From positions 248,001 to 312,000 of the forward strand of contig NZ_MNPW01000006.1 in assembly GCF_001983175.1 (NCBI RefSeq): a DNA stretch of 64,000 nucleotides, read 5' to 3'. Both the position numbers and the translations under genes were made by a program. This DNA is from Pseudomonas cedrina subsp. cedrina. GTDB taxonomy: Bacteria > Pseudomonadota > Gammaproteobacteria > Pseudomonadales > Pseudomonadaceae. Below the pieces are notes generated by a model. The model had not been told where the DNA came from. It made no database searches and saw nothing but the letters and a program-made list of their open reading frames with translations. This document shows, in pieces, positions 18,001-25,856 of this stretch. Each line of letters opens with the position of its first letter. Positions within the stretch are counted from its first letter, which is position 1.

Positions 18001-19673
18001 CCACGTCGGCGCAAGCCGCTTACTCGCAGACCCTGCGCGAGCAGTGCGCGGACTATGAAGGCGCCCTGCAAAAGCTCAAGTCGTTGAGCGTGCAGGCACC
18101 CACGCCGGACTACCCGCAAAAGTCCCTCGCCTATCTCAAGGCCCAGACTGAACTGACCCAGGCCGGCATCCGGCAAACGCTTGTCGAATTCACCCCGCTG
18201 TTGCGCGCGGGTCTGGAGCAGATTGAACGTCAGGCCCAGACACCACGCCAGCGCAACATCGAAAACACGCGGCAACTGAACACGCTGAACAAGGAGATGA
18301 TCAAGCATCTGACCTACATGCAAACGCGCGTCGACGAGCTGCGCAAACTGGGCAATGACGGCGCACGCCTGATCAGCAGCACCCAAGGCGCGTTGCCGGT
18401 TTACAGCAGTGAAGATCTCAAGGCCTTGCAAGTGGCCATGGCGCGCAATCTGTGCCTGCCGGAAAGCACCCTCGTCACCCAGCCCTGGGCATGGACCGCT
18501 ATCGACCAGATCGTGACCACCGGGGAAATTGCCATCCAGTGCCTGCGTGAAACCCTACTCGATCAGAACGAGTCGCGCCTGGACGACCGCATCGACACGT
18601 TGAACAGCCTGGTGGAGCAATTTCAGTTGCTGGATGAACGCTTGCAGGATTTCCCTGCGCAGTTTTCCGAGCAGGCCATCGACACTCAGCTTCAGGAACT
18701 GCGCGACCATCTCAAGGCCTTCCGCTATCGCGCCGCCGCCCAACTGGGCTTGCTCAGCGCCGAGCGCGCCATTGTCAGAGCACGCCCCACGCCGCCGCCC
18801 ACTCCACCGAGCCCGGCACGCAAGTTCATCAAGACCCGCTACCATGGGCAATTGATTGGCGAACCACGTCTGGAGGATCTGGCGACGCAAACCTGGCTGG
18901 TAGAGATTCGTTCGCCACTCACCCACCAGGTGGTCGCCACCTTCCACGAAAAACCCAAGGGGGTTTGGGTGGAGCGCGTCAGGACCCCGACACCGAGCAC
19001 TACGCCGGTTGACCTGCAAGCGTGCATCGCCGACGGCCAGGCCTTGCTCGACCAACTGCCGGCCTTCGTGGAACGCGCCTCGACCCGCGCCGACCTGCCG
19101 GAACGCACGCCCTTGGGCATTGAGCTGCTCTACCATCAGCATGCCAGCCGGCTGGAACAGGCCGTCGCCGCCATCGAGAGCGCCCTGACCCACCGCAACG
19201 TCTCCGACACGCCCGCGGCGAGCGAGGTCCGCACGGCGTTGAGCCAGGCCGTTACCGAGCTCTACCAGCGCGCCAACCAGTACGTGTCGACCGCGCTTAA
19301 ACAGCACCCGCCGACCGTGGCCGGCGTGGAGTGGCTGAAAAACCACGACGCAATCACGATCAAGAAAACGATCAACCGGCGCCGCCTGAAAAGCCCTACC
19401 CCCGATTATCTGGACGAGTACACCCTCAGCGACCGCCAGACCCAGGAAGTACTCTGGTACGCGCATTTCCACTACAGCACCGATTGGACACCGGCCAAGG
19501 CGTACCTCTCGGCACGCTTGAAAACCCCGGTAGAACGCAGCTTGGGGGCAGCGGCCGATACGCCCAAAGGGTTGACCACCGCGCAGCAAGTCGCGTTTTA
19601 CCGCAGTGAAATCAGCCTCAGACAAGCCCAGACGTTGTTTTTCGAAAAATCCAAGACTCGATCGGGGAGCTGA
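15081..19673 (+). CDS. Very large dermonecrotic-toxin-N-domain (DUF6543) protein, function unknown
   Basis: A 1530-residue protein of the kind annotated in Pseudomonas as dermonecrotic toxin domain-containing. There is no signal peptide. The N-terminal 650 residues are a globular DUF6543-like region (QVVSRPAHFQALTDIL, then VHSLLLGYRKYASLEQLG). Two hydrophobic stretches follow (about 710-735 and 755-775), which might insert in a membrane. Then come a Lys/Glu/Gln-rich coiled coil (930-975), a second helical region, a Pro linker (PTPPPTPPSPAR near 1237), and a conserved C-terminal block (HDAITIKKTINRRRLK...YLDEYTL). No catalytic motif was recognised. Start 15081 has AGGA seven bases upstream; a longer frame begins at 15030 inside the terminator. 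It stands alone: no immunity, chaperone or secretion gene is adjacent. It could be a secreted effector or toxin. Confidence 0.7.
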   Translation: MPSSTSQHSPQVSLTSALITQMASGPAFREVAAGLLREELLERYPHLDIDPNIAMLGTPVWEIVEDQVVSRPAHFQALTDILAVQAVLAVPALYIEGEHFLTQLPITDPPVHLPVSILDIAGMLNTLAPVMLRGYQQSQLDFWNQLGGDSGPRWQVFSSVLRDYWNVQHVEGWTQEDCRMARQLYQAPDPLDRRVNDPYGTRAYLVDIDQVDAGGRAEHLNDRLVSVLIGKQDGRKVILVHSLLLGYRKYASLEQLGNDVSLLVYTATPHQTIQWRLLEPEGDFFDQLACTMISIQIAAIGSMDFSDLRESGNPIALAMPPTPKALDNGRELQWYQDALPDWLSDGAPADLNAYARHLKDLAALHNQNQSSGFQDGIKPIQPFALERLRAEMLKEHPEAEPGTLDGLEIEIQSPVVWGAFAVTGQIETTVFSLPDLALQNLIALPLGIESLRKKTTQALPDWLTVDYLKSLITRVDIGTTYPALIKRTLLDDPQELARRQQLYTQHLRIQLPLLALQHKIRHEAGIDERGYRFVKAALEVEPADRQVDGHAIVIRRLAFVPTRRLDGAPDVVDNMFVIGPQTMNAGPCLLYRPLLDQPLTQYPSPANLLYAIQQSSSLRDSVLAWLPDNTRDDYERYVFPGPLPSPWVAVDFLVDPLKLITLSGPLALGTAALEDDILASLYKANADALVKLADRQSVSNAEARWATFKRAGWLIFNAALPFLGRTAGVAAWIWQIMDDLQQLAKAEQHPDQQSSQSALADLLLNLGMAIALHSAARSAPRRQGGAEPARKPVPRPPAAARPVLRKVADITSATLPSDHGQPLHSIGATSSTPVRLSMVLDRFKIEKPAELGEAIATEGAHQYLYRSGEHYYAPVGERWFQVQVDENEAVIIVDATRPERTGPLLIHNREGQWFIDTRLRLRGGGPKFLAKKARELAQKRAQELRKELSEFESEKKTAQQQLQHAQQAAAAGPSTSAQAAYSQTLREQCADYEGALQKLKSLSVQAPTPDYPQKSLAYLKAQTELTQAGIRQTLVEFTPLLRAGLEQIERQAQTPRQRNIENTRQLNTLNKEMIKHLTYMQTRVDELRKLGNDGARLISSTQGALPVYSSEDLKALQVAMARNLCLPESTLVTQPWAWTAIDQIVTTGEIAIQCLRETLLDQNESRLDDRIDTLNSLVEQFQLLDERLQDFPAQFSEQAIDTQLQELRDHLKAFRYRAAAQLGLLSAERAIVRARPTPPPTPPSPARKFIKTRYHGQLIGEPRLEDLATQTWLVEIRSPLTHQVVATFHEKPKGVWVERVRTPTPSTTPVDLQACIADGQALLDQLPAFVERASTRADLPERTPLGIELLYHQHASRLEQAVAAIESALTHRNVSDTPAASEVRTALSQAVTELYQRANQYVSTALKQHPPTVAGVEWLKNHDAITIKKTINRRRLKSPTPDYLDEYTLSDRQTQEVLWYAHFHYSTDWTPAKAYLSARLKTPVERSLGAAADTPKGLTTAQQVAFYRSEISLRQAQTLFFEKSKTRSGS

Positions 19674-21212
19674 TCAGCATTGCCACGCCTGGCGCAACCG
19701 CGCCAGCGCTGCGCCAATAGCAACTTCAGGCACGGCGGCGAAACCCAGCACCAGCCCGGCGCGCTGATCCATCGGTGTGGTTGAATCCGTCAGCCAGTAA
19801 CTACTCAAGCCGTTGATCTCTACATCCGCCGCGTGGGCCTGTGCAAGCAACTGCCGCTCACGGGCCAGGCTGCTCACACGTACGGTCAAATGCAGCCCGG
19901 CCGCAACATTGGGCAGTTCGCCCACCTCTTCCAGCCCGCGCGGCCAACCGTCCAGCAGCGCGTTGCGCCGGCTCAAGGCGGCACGGCGCATGCGGCGGAT
20001 GTGCCGCTGGAAATGTCCGCTGGCCATGAACTCGGCCATCACCGCCTGGGTACTCACTTCGGAGTGCCGCATGTCAACCGCGCGGCGCCGGGCGAAGGCG
20101 CCCACCAGCCCGGGCGGCAGCACCAGGTAGCCCAGGCGCAACGCCGGAAAGGCCACCTTGCCGAAGGTGCCGACGTAGAGCACGCGCCCGTTGCGATCCA
20201 GCGCGGCCAGCGGTGACAGAGGCGCGCCACTGTAGCGGTACTCTCCGTCGTAATCGTCTTCGATGATCCAACCCTGCGTGCGCTCGGCCCAGACCAGCAA
20301 TTCCAGGCGCCGCGCCAGGCTCATCACTACACCCAACGGGTATTGATGCGAAGGCGTAACGTAGGCCACACGGCAATCCTGCAGGCTATTGAGCACGTGG
20401 CAATCAAGGCCCTCGGCGTCCACCGGCACACCGTGCAATCGCCCGCCCGCCAGCGCGAACGCATGGCCGGCGGCGCGGTAGCCGGGATTTTCCACCGCCA
20501 CGCCCTCGCCGGGCTCCACCAGCAGCTGTGCACAAAGGCTGATTGCCTGCTGCGCGCCGCTGGTGATCACAATTTGCTCAGCCGAACACTGCATGCCGCG
20601 CGAGCTGCGCAGGTAGGCGGCGATCAGGCCGCGCAAGCGATCGTCTCCCGCCGGGTCGCCGTAACAGAGCTTTGCCAGGTCGGGTTTACGCCAGAAAGCC
20701 CCATTGAGCTTGGCCCATACCTCAAACGGGAAGAGATCGAACGCCGGTACACCGACTCGAAACGCCCGTGGTGGCCCGTGCGGCGGCGCAGGCAGATGGT
20801 TAGTTTCCAGGCGGCCCAAGGCCGGGCTGTGGATAACTTCGTCTGGCGATTTGACCGGTAAATCCAGCCAATTTGTGGATAAGGCTGGGGATAAGCCTGT
20901 TGAAAACCCTGTGGATACTTTTGTGGATAGTTTTTTTGCGTCGGGTAACTTGGCTACGTAAGTGCCATCGCCCACCCGGCTTTCGATAAACCCTTCCGCG
21001 TAAAGCTGATCGTAGGCGCGCACGACGCTGTTGCGCGAAATCGACAAGGTAGCCGCCAAATCGCGGCTGGCGGGCAAGCGCGTGCCGCTCACCAGCCGCC
21101 CATCCAGCACGCGCTGGCGTAGGGCGTGATACAGCTGGCGCGTCAGGCCCTGACGGCGATCCAGCTCAATACCGGCGGGGTTGAAGGAGAGTGGCGGCGA
21201 CACGGGCGGCAT
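19674..21212 (-). CDS. MocR-type regulator: GntR wHTH fused to class I aminotransferase
   Basis: A 512-residue PLP-dependent transcription factor. Residues 18-88 are a GntR winged HTH (GTRLPASRDLAATLSISRNSVVRAYDQLY). Residues 90-145 are a low-complexity linker encoded by a DnaA-box-like repeat (see 20828-20930), and 150-512 are an aminotransferase fold. The PLP-lysine motif YVGTFGKVAFPALRLGY is present, as is the cofactor Asp/Tyr segment DDYDGEYRYSG. It is divergent from paiB with 87 bases between, where two copies of ATTGGAsCyA (21213 and 21227) could be its binding repeats. Some MocR proteins answer to pyridoxal phosphate or GABA; here the effector is unknown. The stop is immediately beside the stop of the large toxin-like gene. 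Confidence 0.9.
   Translation of the reverse strand: MPPVSPPLSFNPAGIELDRRQGLTRQLYHALRQRVLDGRLVSGTRLPASRDLAATLSISRNSVVRAYDQLYAEGFIESRVGDGTYVAKLPDAKKLSTKVSTGFSTGLSPALSTNWLDLPVKSPDEVIHSPALGRLETNHLPAPPHGPPRAFRVGVPAFDLFPFEVWAKLNGAFWRKPDLAKLCYGDPAGDDRLRGLIAAYLRSSRGMQCSAEQIVITSGAQQAISLCAQLLVEPGEGVAVENPGYRAAGHAFALAGGRLHGVPVDAEGLDCHVLNSLQDCRVAYVTPSHQYPLGVVMSLARRLELLVWAERTQGWIIEDDYDGEYRYSGAPLSPLAALDRNGRVLYVGTFGKVAFPALRLGYLVLPPGLVGAFARRRAVDMRHSEVSTQAVMAEFMASGHFQRHIRRMRRAALSRRNALLDGWPRGLEEVGELPNVAAGLHLTVRVSSLARERQLLAQAHAADVEINGLSSYWLTDSTTPMDQRAGLVLGFAAVPEVAIGAALARLRQAWQC
20828..20930 (-). repeat. Array of DnaA-box-like 9-mers with 12-bp period, inside the MocR gene
   Basis: On the minus strand TTATCCACA (the perfect DnaA box) occurs at 20828-20836 and 20874-20882. 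Variants follow at 20886 (TTATCCCCA), 20898 (TTTTCAACA), 20910 (GTATCCACA) and 20922 (CTATCCACA). The last five starts are exactly 12 bases apart and all point the same way. In protein they encode four-residue repeats (KLST KVST GFST GLSP ALST) in the linker between HTH and aminotransferase domains. Confidence 0.85.
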
Positions 21213-21299
21213 ATTGGACCTATCGAATTGGAGCCAGGTGGCTCTTACAACGGACCATTAGCCTGCCTAGGATGCAGGCATTCGCCAAGGACTATTTCC

Positions 21300-21938
21300 A
21301 TGTACATACCCCGCGCTTTCGCCCTCGATGATTTGGCTCAGTTGCAGCAACTGATCCAGCACACTCGCCTGGCGCAGCTGGTCACCCTGGGTGAGCAAGG
21401 CTTGCAAGCGAGCCATCTGCCGTTGCTGCTCAACGCCGATGAAGGCCCTAACGGCACACTTTATGGGCATTTGGCCAAGGCCAATCCGCAGTGGAAGGAC
21501 CTGCAAGATGGCAGCGAGGCCTTGGTGATCTTTGCCGGTGCCGAGGCTTACATCAGCCCGGCGCTCTACCCGGCCAAGGCCGAGCACGGCAAAGTGGTGC
21601 CGACCTGGAATTACATCGCTGTGCACGCCTACGGCAAGGCCGAGGTATTCAGCGACGCCGAGCGGTTGCTCGGCGTGGTCACCGCGCTGACCGACCGCCA
21701 TGAAGGCAACCGCGCGCAGCCCTGGAAAGTCAGCGACGCCCCGGCGGACTACATTGAAGGCATGCTCAAGGCCATCGTCGGCTTCGCCCTGCCGATCGAG
21801 CGCCTGCTCGGCAAACGCAAACTCAGCCAGAACCGCAGCCCGGCCGATATCGCCGGCGTGCGCGAAGGCCTGGCCGCCAGCACCGATACGCGCGACCAGG
21901 CCCTCGCGCGCCTTATTCCTCCAGGAGCGTCAGCATGA
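21300..21938 (+). CDS. FMN-binding split-barrel protein, PaiB-like
   Basis: A 212-residue PaiB-family protein with a flavin-binding split barrel. The family start MYIPRAFALDD and the motif KVVPTWNYIAVHAYG (residues 98-112) are present, as is the C-terminal helix LLGKRKLSQNRSPAD. PaiB is a transcriptional repressor in Bacillus; many proteobacterial members have unknown roles. AAGGA lies upstream of the ATG at 21300. It is the first gene of an operon with two GNAT acetyltransferases, overlapping the next by ATGA. The divergent MocR gene is the likely regulator. Bacillus pai also pairs a GNAT (PaiA) with PaiB. Confidence 0.88.
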   Translation: MYIPRAFALDDLAQLQQLIQHTRLAQLVTLGEQGLQASHLPLLLNADEGPNGTLYGHLAKANPQWKDLQDGSEALVIFAGAEAYISPALYPAKAEHGKVVPTWNYIAVHAYGKAEVFSDAERLLGVVTALTDRHEGNRAQPWKVSDAPADYIEGMLKAIVGFALPIERLLGKRKLSQNRSPADIAGVREGLAASTDTRDQALARLIPPGASA

Positions 21939-22381
21939 GCCAGATCGAGATCCGCCCAGTCACCGCCACCGACCATGCCGCCTGGTTGCCGCTGTGGCAG
22001 GCGTACCTGAAGTTCTACAATACCGAGTTGCCGGACGCCGTGAGCCAAAGCACCTGGCAGCGCCTGATCGATGCCAATGAGCCAACCCATTCGGCGCTGG
22101 CCTGGCAGGACGGCAAGGCGGTGGGCATGGTCAATTTCATCTACCACCGCTCCAACTGGAGCATCGAGAACTCCTGTTATCTGCAGGATCTGTTGGTGGA
22201 TGCGTCCCAGCGCGGCACGGGCGTTGGGCGAAAATTGATCGAATTCGTCTACACCACCGCCAAAACCGATGGGTGCTGCAAAGTCCACTGGCTGACCCAC
22301 GAAACCAACGCCACCGCGATTCAACTCTACGAGCGCATCGCCGAACGCCCAGGTTTCATCCAATTTCGCAAAGGTCTTTAA
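21935..22381 (+). CDS. GNAT-family N-acetyltransferase
   Basis: A 148-residue acetyl-CoA-dependent acetyltransferase. The acetyl-CoA loop is QRGTGVGRKLIEFV (about residues 90-103), preceded by the strand YLQDLLVD and followed by VHWLTHETNATAIQLYERI. The substrate (amine, amino acid or polyamine) is not known; the pairing with PaiB recalls the polyamine acetyltransferase PaiA, but the sequence is not a clear PaiA. It starts at ATGA over the paiB stop. Confidence 0.9.
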   Translation: MSQIEIRPVTATDHAAWLPLWQAYLKFYNTELPDAVSQSTWQRLIDANEPTHSALAWQDGKAVGMVNFIYHRSNWSIENSCYLQDLLVDASQRGTGVGRKLIEFVYTTAKTDGCCKVHWLTHETNATAIQLYERIAERPGFIQFRKGL

Positions 22382-22391
22382 GGAGCGCAGC

Positions 22392-23063
22392 ATGCCCACT
22401 TCCCCCACCGACTGGAAAGGCGCCCCGGCGCCGACTGTTGAACTGCTTGAAGGGCGTTTTATCCGCCTGGAAAAACTCGACCCCGCGCGCCACGCCGATG
22501 GCCTGTGGCAAGCCCTCGAAGGCCCCGGCGCCGACGCCAAGCTGTGGGACTACTTGCCTTACGGACCCTTTGCCGAGCGCGCCGCGTTCGACGCGTGGCT
22601 GAACAACCACGCCACCCATAGCGACCCGTACTTCTTCAGCGTGATCGACCGCGCCAGCGGCGACGTGCAAGGTATCCTCAGCCTGATGTCCATCGTCCCG
22701 GCCCAAGGCCGTATCGAGATCGGCCACGTCACCTTCGGCGCGCCCATGCAGCGTTCGCCCAAAAGCACCGAAGCGGTGTACCTGCTGGCCAAGTATGCGT
22801 TCGACCAGGGCTATCGCCGGTTGGAGTGGAAGTGCAACAACGGCAACGCCCGTTCCCGGTATGCGGCCGAGCGGTTGGGGTTCAGTTTTGAGGGGGTGTT
22901 CCGTCAGCACATGGTGGTGAAGGGGCAGAACCGGGATACGGCGTGGTATTCGATCATCGACGGCGAATGGCCAGCGATTGAAGCGGGATTCGAACAGTGG
23001 CTGTCGGAGTCGAACCAGACAGCGTCGGGCCAGTTGAAAACCCTGGCCGAGTGCCGGGCCTGA
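22392..23063 (+). CDS. GNAT-family N-acetyltransferase, RimJ/RimL type
   Basis: A 223-residue protein of the acetyltransferase_3 type. It has the N-terminal strand LLEGRFIRLEKLD, a core strand EIGHVTFGAPMQRS, and the tail YRRLEWKCNNGNARSRYAAERLGFSFEGVFRQH typical of RimJ/RimL-like enzymes. It is the third gene of the paiB operon, 10 bases after the previous stop, with AAGGAG upstream. Targets of this subfamily range from ribosomal proteins to small molecules. Confidence 0.9.
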   Translation: MPTSPTDWKGAPAPTVELLEGRFIRLEKLDPARHADGLWQALEGPGADAKLWDYLPYGPFAERAAFDAWLNNHATHSDPYFFSVIDRASGDVQGILSLMSIVPAQGRIEIGHVTFGAPMQRSPKSTEAVYLLAKYAFDQGYRRLEWKCNNGNARSRYAAERLGFSFEGVFRQHMVVKGQNRDTAWYSIIDGEWPAIEAGFEQWLSESNQTASGQLKTLAECRA

Positions 23064-23087
23064 TCCTCCCAGACACCACAAAACCCC

Positions 23088-23176
23088 TGTGGGAGCTGGC
23101 TTGCCTGCGATAGCGTCAGGTCAGCCAGCCTCTGTGCTGCAGGCCCACCGCTATCGCAGGCAAGCCAGCTCCCACA
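23088..23176. repeat. REPIN
   Basis: TGTGGGAGCTGGCTTGCCTG is mirrored by CAGGCAAGCCAGCTCCCACA. It lies between convergent genes. Confidence 0.9.
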
Positions 23177-23196
23177 TTTAGATCGGTGTGGTTCAA

Positions 23197-24093
23197 CTAC
23201 CTCAGCTTCTGGGCCAACACCGCAATATGCTCCGGCCCGATCCCGCAGCATCCGCCCAGGTGGCTGGCGCCGCGCGCCTGCCAGTCCGCCGCCCAGTGCA
23301 AGTAACCCGGCGGGTCCAGATCTTCACGCAAGGGGTCCAGACCATCGTTAGCCGTGGCTTCCTCGGGCTGCGGCGGAAAGGCGTTGGCGTAGGCGCCCAC
23401 GTCAATCTGTACGCCCAGGCGCTCGAACGTCTGGCGCGCGGCATCAATGGCATCACCGATCACTTCCGGCTGGCTGCAGTTAAATAGCAGCACTTGCACA
23501 CCCAACCGAGCCGCCGCTTCGGCCGCGTCCGCCACCGGTTCACCGGAGCGCAGGCGAGGCACTTCGTCGGTGTCTTCGTCCTTGAGGGTAAACGACAGCC
23601 AGAACGGCTTGCCGTCCTGTGGTAAACCGGCGTGGATCGCACGCGCTTCGGCAATCGAACTCTGGGTTTCGGCCAGCCACAGGTCGACAAACGGTGCGAG
23701 GCCTTGCACCAGAGGAGTCAACAATTCGTTGACGCGCTGTGGCTCGAACAGATCGGGCCGATACGAACCGAACAGCGGCGGCAGTGAGCCCGCCACACGC
23801 ACCGCCTTGCCGGATGCGTCCACCGCCCGTCGCGCCAGCTCGCCGGCCAGCGCCGCCAATGCCTGGCCTTCTGCAGCGAAGCGTTCTTCGCCGATATGGA
23901 AAGGCACCACCGCGTAGCTATTGCTGGTGATGACATTGGCGCCGCTGTCGATGTACGCCGCATGCACCGCTTCCACCGCTTGCGGCGCTTCGCTCAAGGC
24001 TAACGCCGACCATTCCGGCTGCCGGAACGGCGCACCACGGCGTTGCAGTTCACGGCCCATGCCGCCATCGAGAATCACTGTTGCTGTGGCCAT
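23197..24093 (-). CDS. Homocysteine S-methyltransferase family protein (MmuM-like)
   Basis: A 298-residue zinc-dependent methyltransferase barrel. It starts with the family strand VILDGGMGRELQRRG and carries the three zinc cysteines: one in LLFNCSQPEV (near residue 205) and the pair in HLGGCCGIGPEH near the C-terminus. Members transfer a methyl group from S-methylmethionine, betaine or similar donors to homocysteine. ATG 24093 gives the family N-terminus; 24108 is a possible earlier start. It is divergent from an amino acid ABC system (24206), so that transporter may bring in a methionine-related substrate. Confidence 0.88.
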   Translation of the reverse strand: MATATVILDGGMGRELQRRGAPFRQPEWSALALSEAPQAVEAVHAAYIDSGANVITSNSYAVVPFHIGEERFAAEGQALAALAGELARRAVDASGKAVRVAGSLPPLFGSYRPDLFEPQRVNELLTPLVQGLAPFVDLWLAETQSSIAEARAIHAGLPQDGKPFWLSFTLKDEDTDEVPRLRSGEPVADAAEAAARLGVQVLLFNCSQPEVIGDAIDAARQTFERLGVQIDVGAYANAFPPQPEEATANDGLDPLREDLDPPGYLHWAADWQARGASHLGGCCGIGPEHIAVLAQKLR

Positions 24094-24205
24094 ATGCTTT
24101 TTACTCATAAGCTTATGAAAATAACTCACTATGAGAGTCGTTCTTATAACTATTTAATACGTTGAATTCTGTTTATAACAACTCTTTTTTCAAAGGTGTC
24201 TCTTC

Positions 24206-25027
24206 GTGAAACTTAAACCGCTGCTGGCCCTGGGCCTGACGATCCTGGCTGCTTCGACACAAGCCTTCGGCGGTGCCACGCTGGACCGGGTCGAGAAAAA
24301 CAAAGAACTGGTCGGCGTGCTGATGGAAAGCTACCCACCGTTCTCGTTTCTGAACGACCAGAACCAGCTCGACGGTTTCGACGTGGATGTGGCCAAGGCC
24401 GTGGCGCAGAAACTGGGTGTGAAACTGCGCCTGGAAACCCCTTCCTGGGACGTGATCGCGGCCGGCCGCTGGAGCGGCCGCTATGACATCTGCATCTGCT
24501 CCATGACCCCGAGCAAGGCCCGCGCCGAAGTGTTCGATTTCCCGGTGGAGTACTACGCCTCGCCGGCGGTGATCGTGGTCAACGCCAAGGATGATCGCAT
24601 CCACGGCGCCAAGGACCTGAGCGGCAAGAAAGTCGGTCTCACCAGCGCCTCCAGCTATGAGAGCTACCTGAACAAGAACCTGGTGATCGAAGGTGCTGAA
24701 GACACACAGTTGCAGTACCCCTTCGAAGAGGTGCAGATCGCCCCGTACGACACCGACAACGTGGCCTTCCAGGATCTCGGCCTGGGCGCCGGCGTGCGCC
24801 TGGATGCCATCCTCACCAACCTGGTCACCGCCCAACCGCGCCTGACACAGGACAAGCGCTTCAAGCTGGCCGGCGAGCCGCTGTATTCGGAACCCAACTC
24901 AGTGGCCATCGAAAAAGGCGACCCGCAGTGGGACAGCAAGGTGCGTGAAGTCTTCGCCGAGTTGAAACAGGACGGCACCCTGAGCAAGCTGTCGCAAAAA
25001 TGGATCGGCGCCGACATCAGCCAATGA
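24206..25027 (+). CDS. Amino acid ABC transporter substrate-binding protein
   Basis: A 273-residue periplasmic protein of SBP family 3. GTG start with AAGGTG upstream; signal peptide about residues 1-22 (LTILAASTQAFG). The ligand-site segments are visible: SYPPFSFLNDQNQLDGFDVDVAKAVA (polar amino acid SBP signature), GRYDICICSMTPSKARAEVFDF, and a hinge near VGLTSASSYESYL. It overlaps the permease gene by ATGA. The 112-base gap to the divergent methyltransferase is AT-rich and holds a perfect palindrome CATAAGCTTATG (24105-24116) and AT-rich repeats that could bind a shared regulator. Confidence 0.9.
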   Translation: MKLKPLLALGLTILAASTQAFGGATLDRVEKNKELVGVLMESYPPFSFLNDQNQLDGFDVDVAKAVAQKLGVKLRLETPSWDVIAAGRWSGRYDICICSMTPSKARAEVFDFPVEYYASPAVIVVNAKDDRIHGAKDLSGKKVGLTSASSYESYLNKNLVIEGAEDTQLQYPFEEVQIAPYDTDNVAFQDLGLGAGVRLDAILTNLVTAQPRLTQDKRFKLAGEPLYSEPNSVAIEKGDPQWDSKVREVFAELKQDGTLSKLSQKWIGADISQ

Positions 25028-25854
25028 CTGCATTCCCCGCACCGCCCAAACCGCCGGTCAGTGAGTCGCGATGGCAGCGGCTCTTCGGTTTCCGGACCCG
25101 CCTGTACCTGACCTGGGCCGCGCTGTTCTGCCTGTTCGCCAGCTTCTTCCTGAGCTTTGACCTGAAGTTCTCGATCATTCTGGACAAGCTGCCCAACCTG
25201 ATGGGCCTGCACCTGGCACCCAACGGTTTCCTGCAAGGCGCGGCGCTGACGCTGTTTTTGTGCCTGTGTTCGATCGGGATTTCTTCGGTGCTGGGGTTTG
25301 TCACGGCGCTGGGACGCCTGTCGAAAAGCGCGGTGGCGTTCGGGATCGCGAGTTTCTACGCGTCATTCTTTCGCGGCACGCCGCTGCTGATCCAGATCCT
25401 GCTGATCTACCTCGGCCTGCCCCAACTGGGCCTGGTGCCGGGCGCCATCGTCGCCGGGATCATCGCGCTCTCGCTGAACTACGGCGCCTACTTGAGTGAA
25501 ATCTTCCGCGCCGGCATCCTCGGCGTCGCCCACGGTCAGCGCGAAGCCGCACTGGCCTTGGGCATGCGCGACAGCGCGATCTTCTGGCATGTCACCCTGC
25601 CCCAGGCGATGCGCACCATCATCCCGCCCGCCACCAACCAGTTCATCTCAATGCTCAAGGATTCGTCGCTGATCTCGGTGATGGGTGTCTGGGAAGTGAT
25701 GTTCCTGGCCCAGTCCTATGGCCGTTCCAGCTACCGCTATATCGAAATGCTGACCACTGCGGCGATTATCTACTGGGTGTTGTCGCTGGGCCTGGAGCTG
25801 ATCCAGGCTCGGATGGAGCGGCATTATGGCAAGGGGTACGTGCGTCGCAGTTGA
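25024..25854 (+). CDS. Amino acid ABC transporter permease (HisM/GlnP type)
   Basis: A 276-residue inner-membrane permease. It has a long N-terminal cytosolic and first-helix extension, then the core domain: FRGTPLLIQILLIYLGLPQ and the EAA loop GQREAALALGMRDSAIFWHVTLPQA (contact with the ATPase). The start overlaps the SBP stop (ATGA). No ATP-binding gene follows; the next gene runs the other way. The ATPase must be borrowed from another locus, or the gene was lost when the hip module arrived. Confidence 0.9.
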   Translation: MTAFPAPPKPPVSESRWQRLFGFRTRLYLTWAALFCLFASFFLSFDLKFSIILDKLPNLMGLHLAPNGFLQGAALTLFLCLCSIGISSVLGFVTALGRLSKSAVAFGIASFYASFFRGTPLLIQILLIYLGLPQLGLVPGAIVAGIIALSLNYGAYLSEIFRAGILGVAHGQREAALALGMRDSAIFWHVTLPQAMRTIIPPATNQFISMLKDSSLISVMGVWEVMFLAQSYGRSSYRYIEMLTTAAIIYWVLSLGLELIQARMERHYGKGYVRRS

Positions 25855-25856
25855 GT

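Noticed and set aside
15081..19673. Type VI effector or Tc-toxin with linked genes
   Set aside because: No VgrG, PAAR, Rhs, Hcp or Tc partner is present nearby; only the DUF6543-like assignment is supportable.
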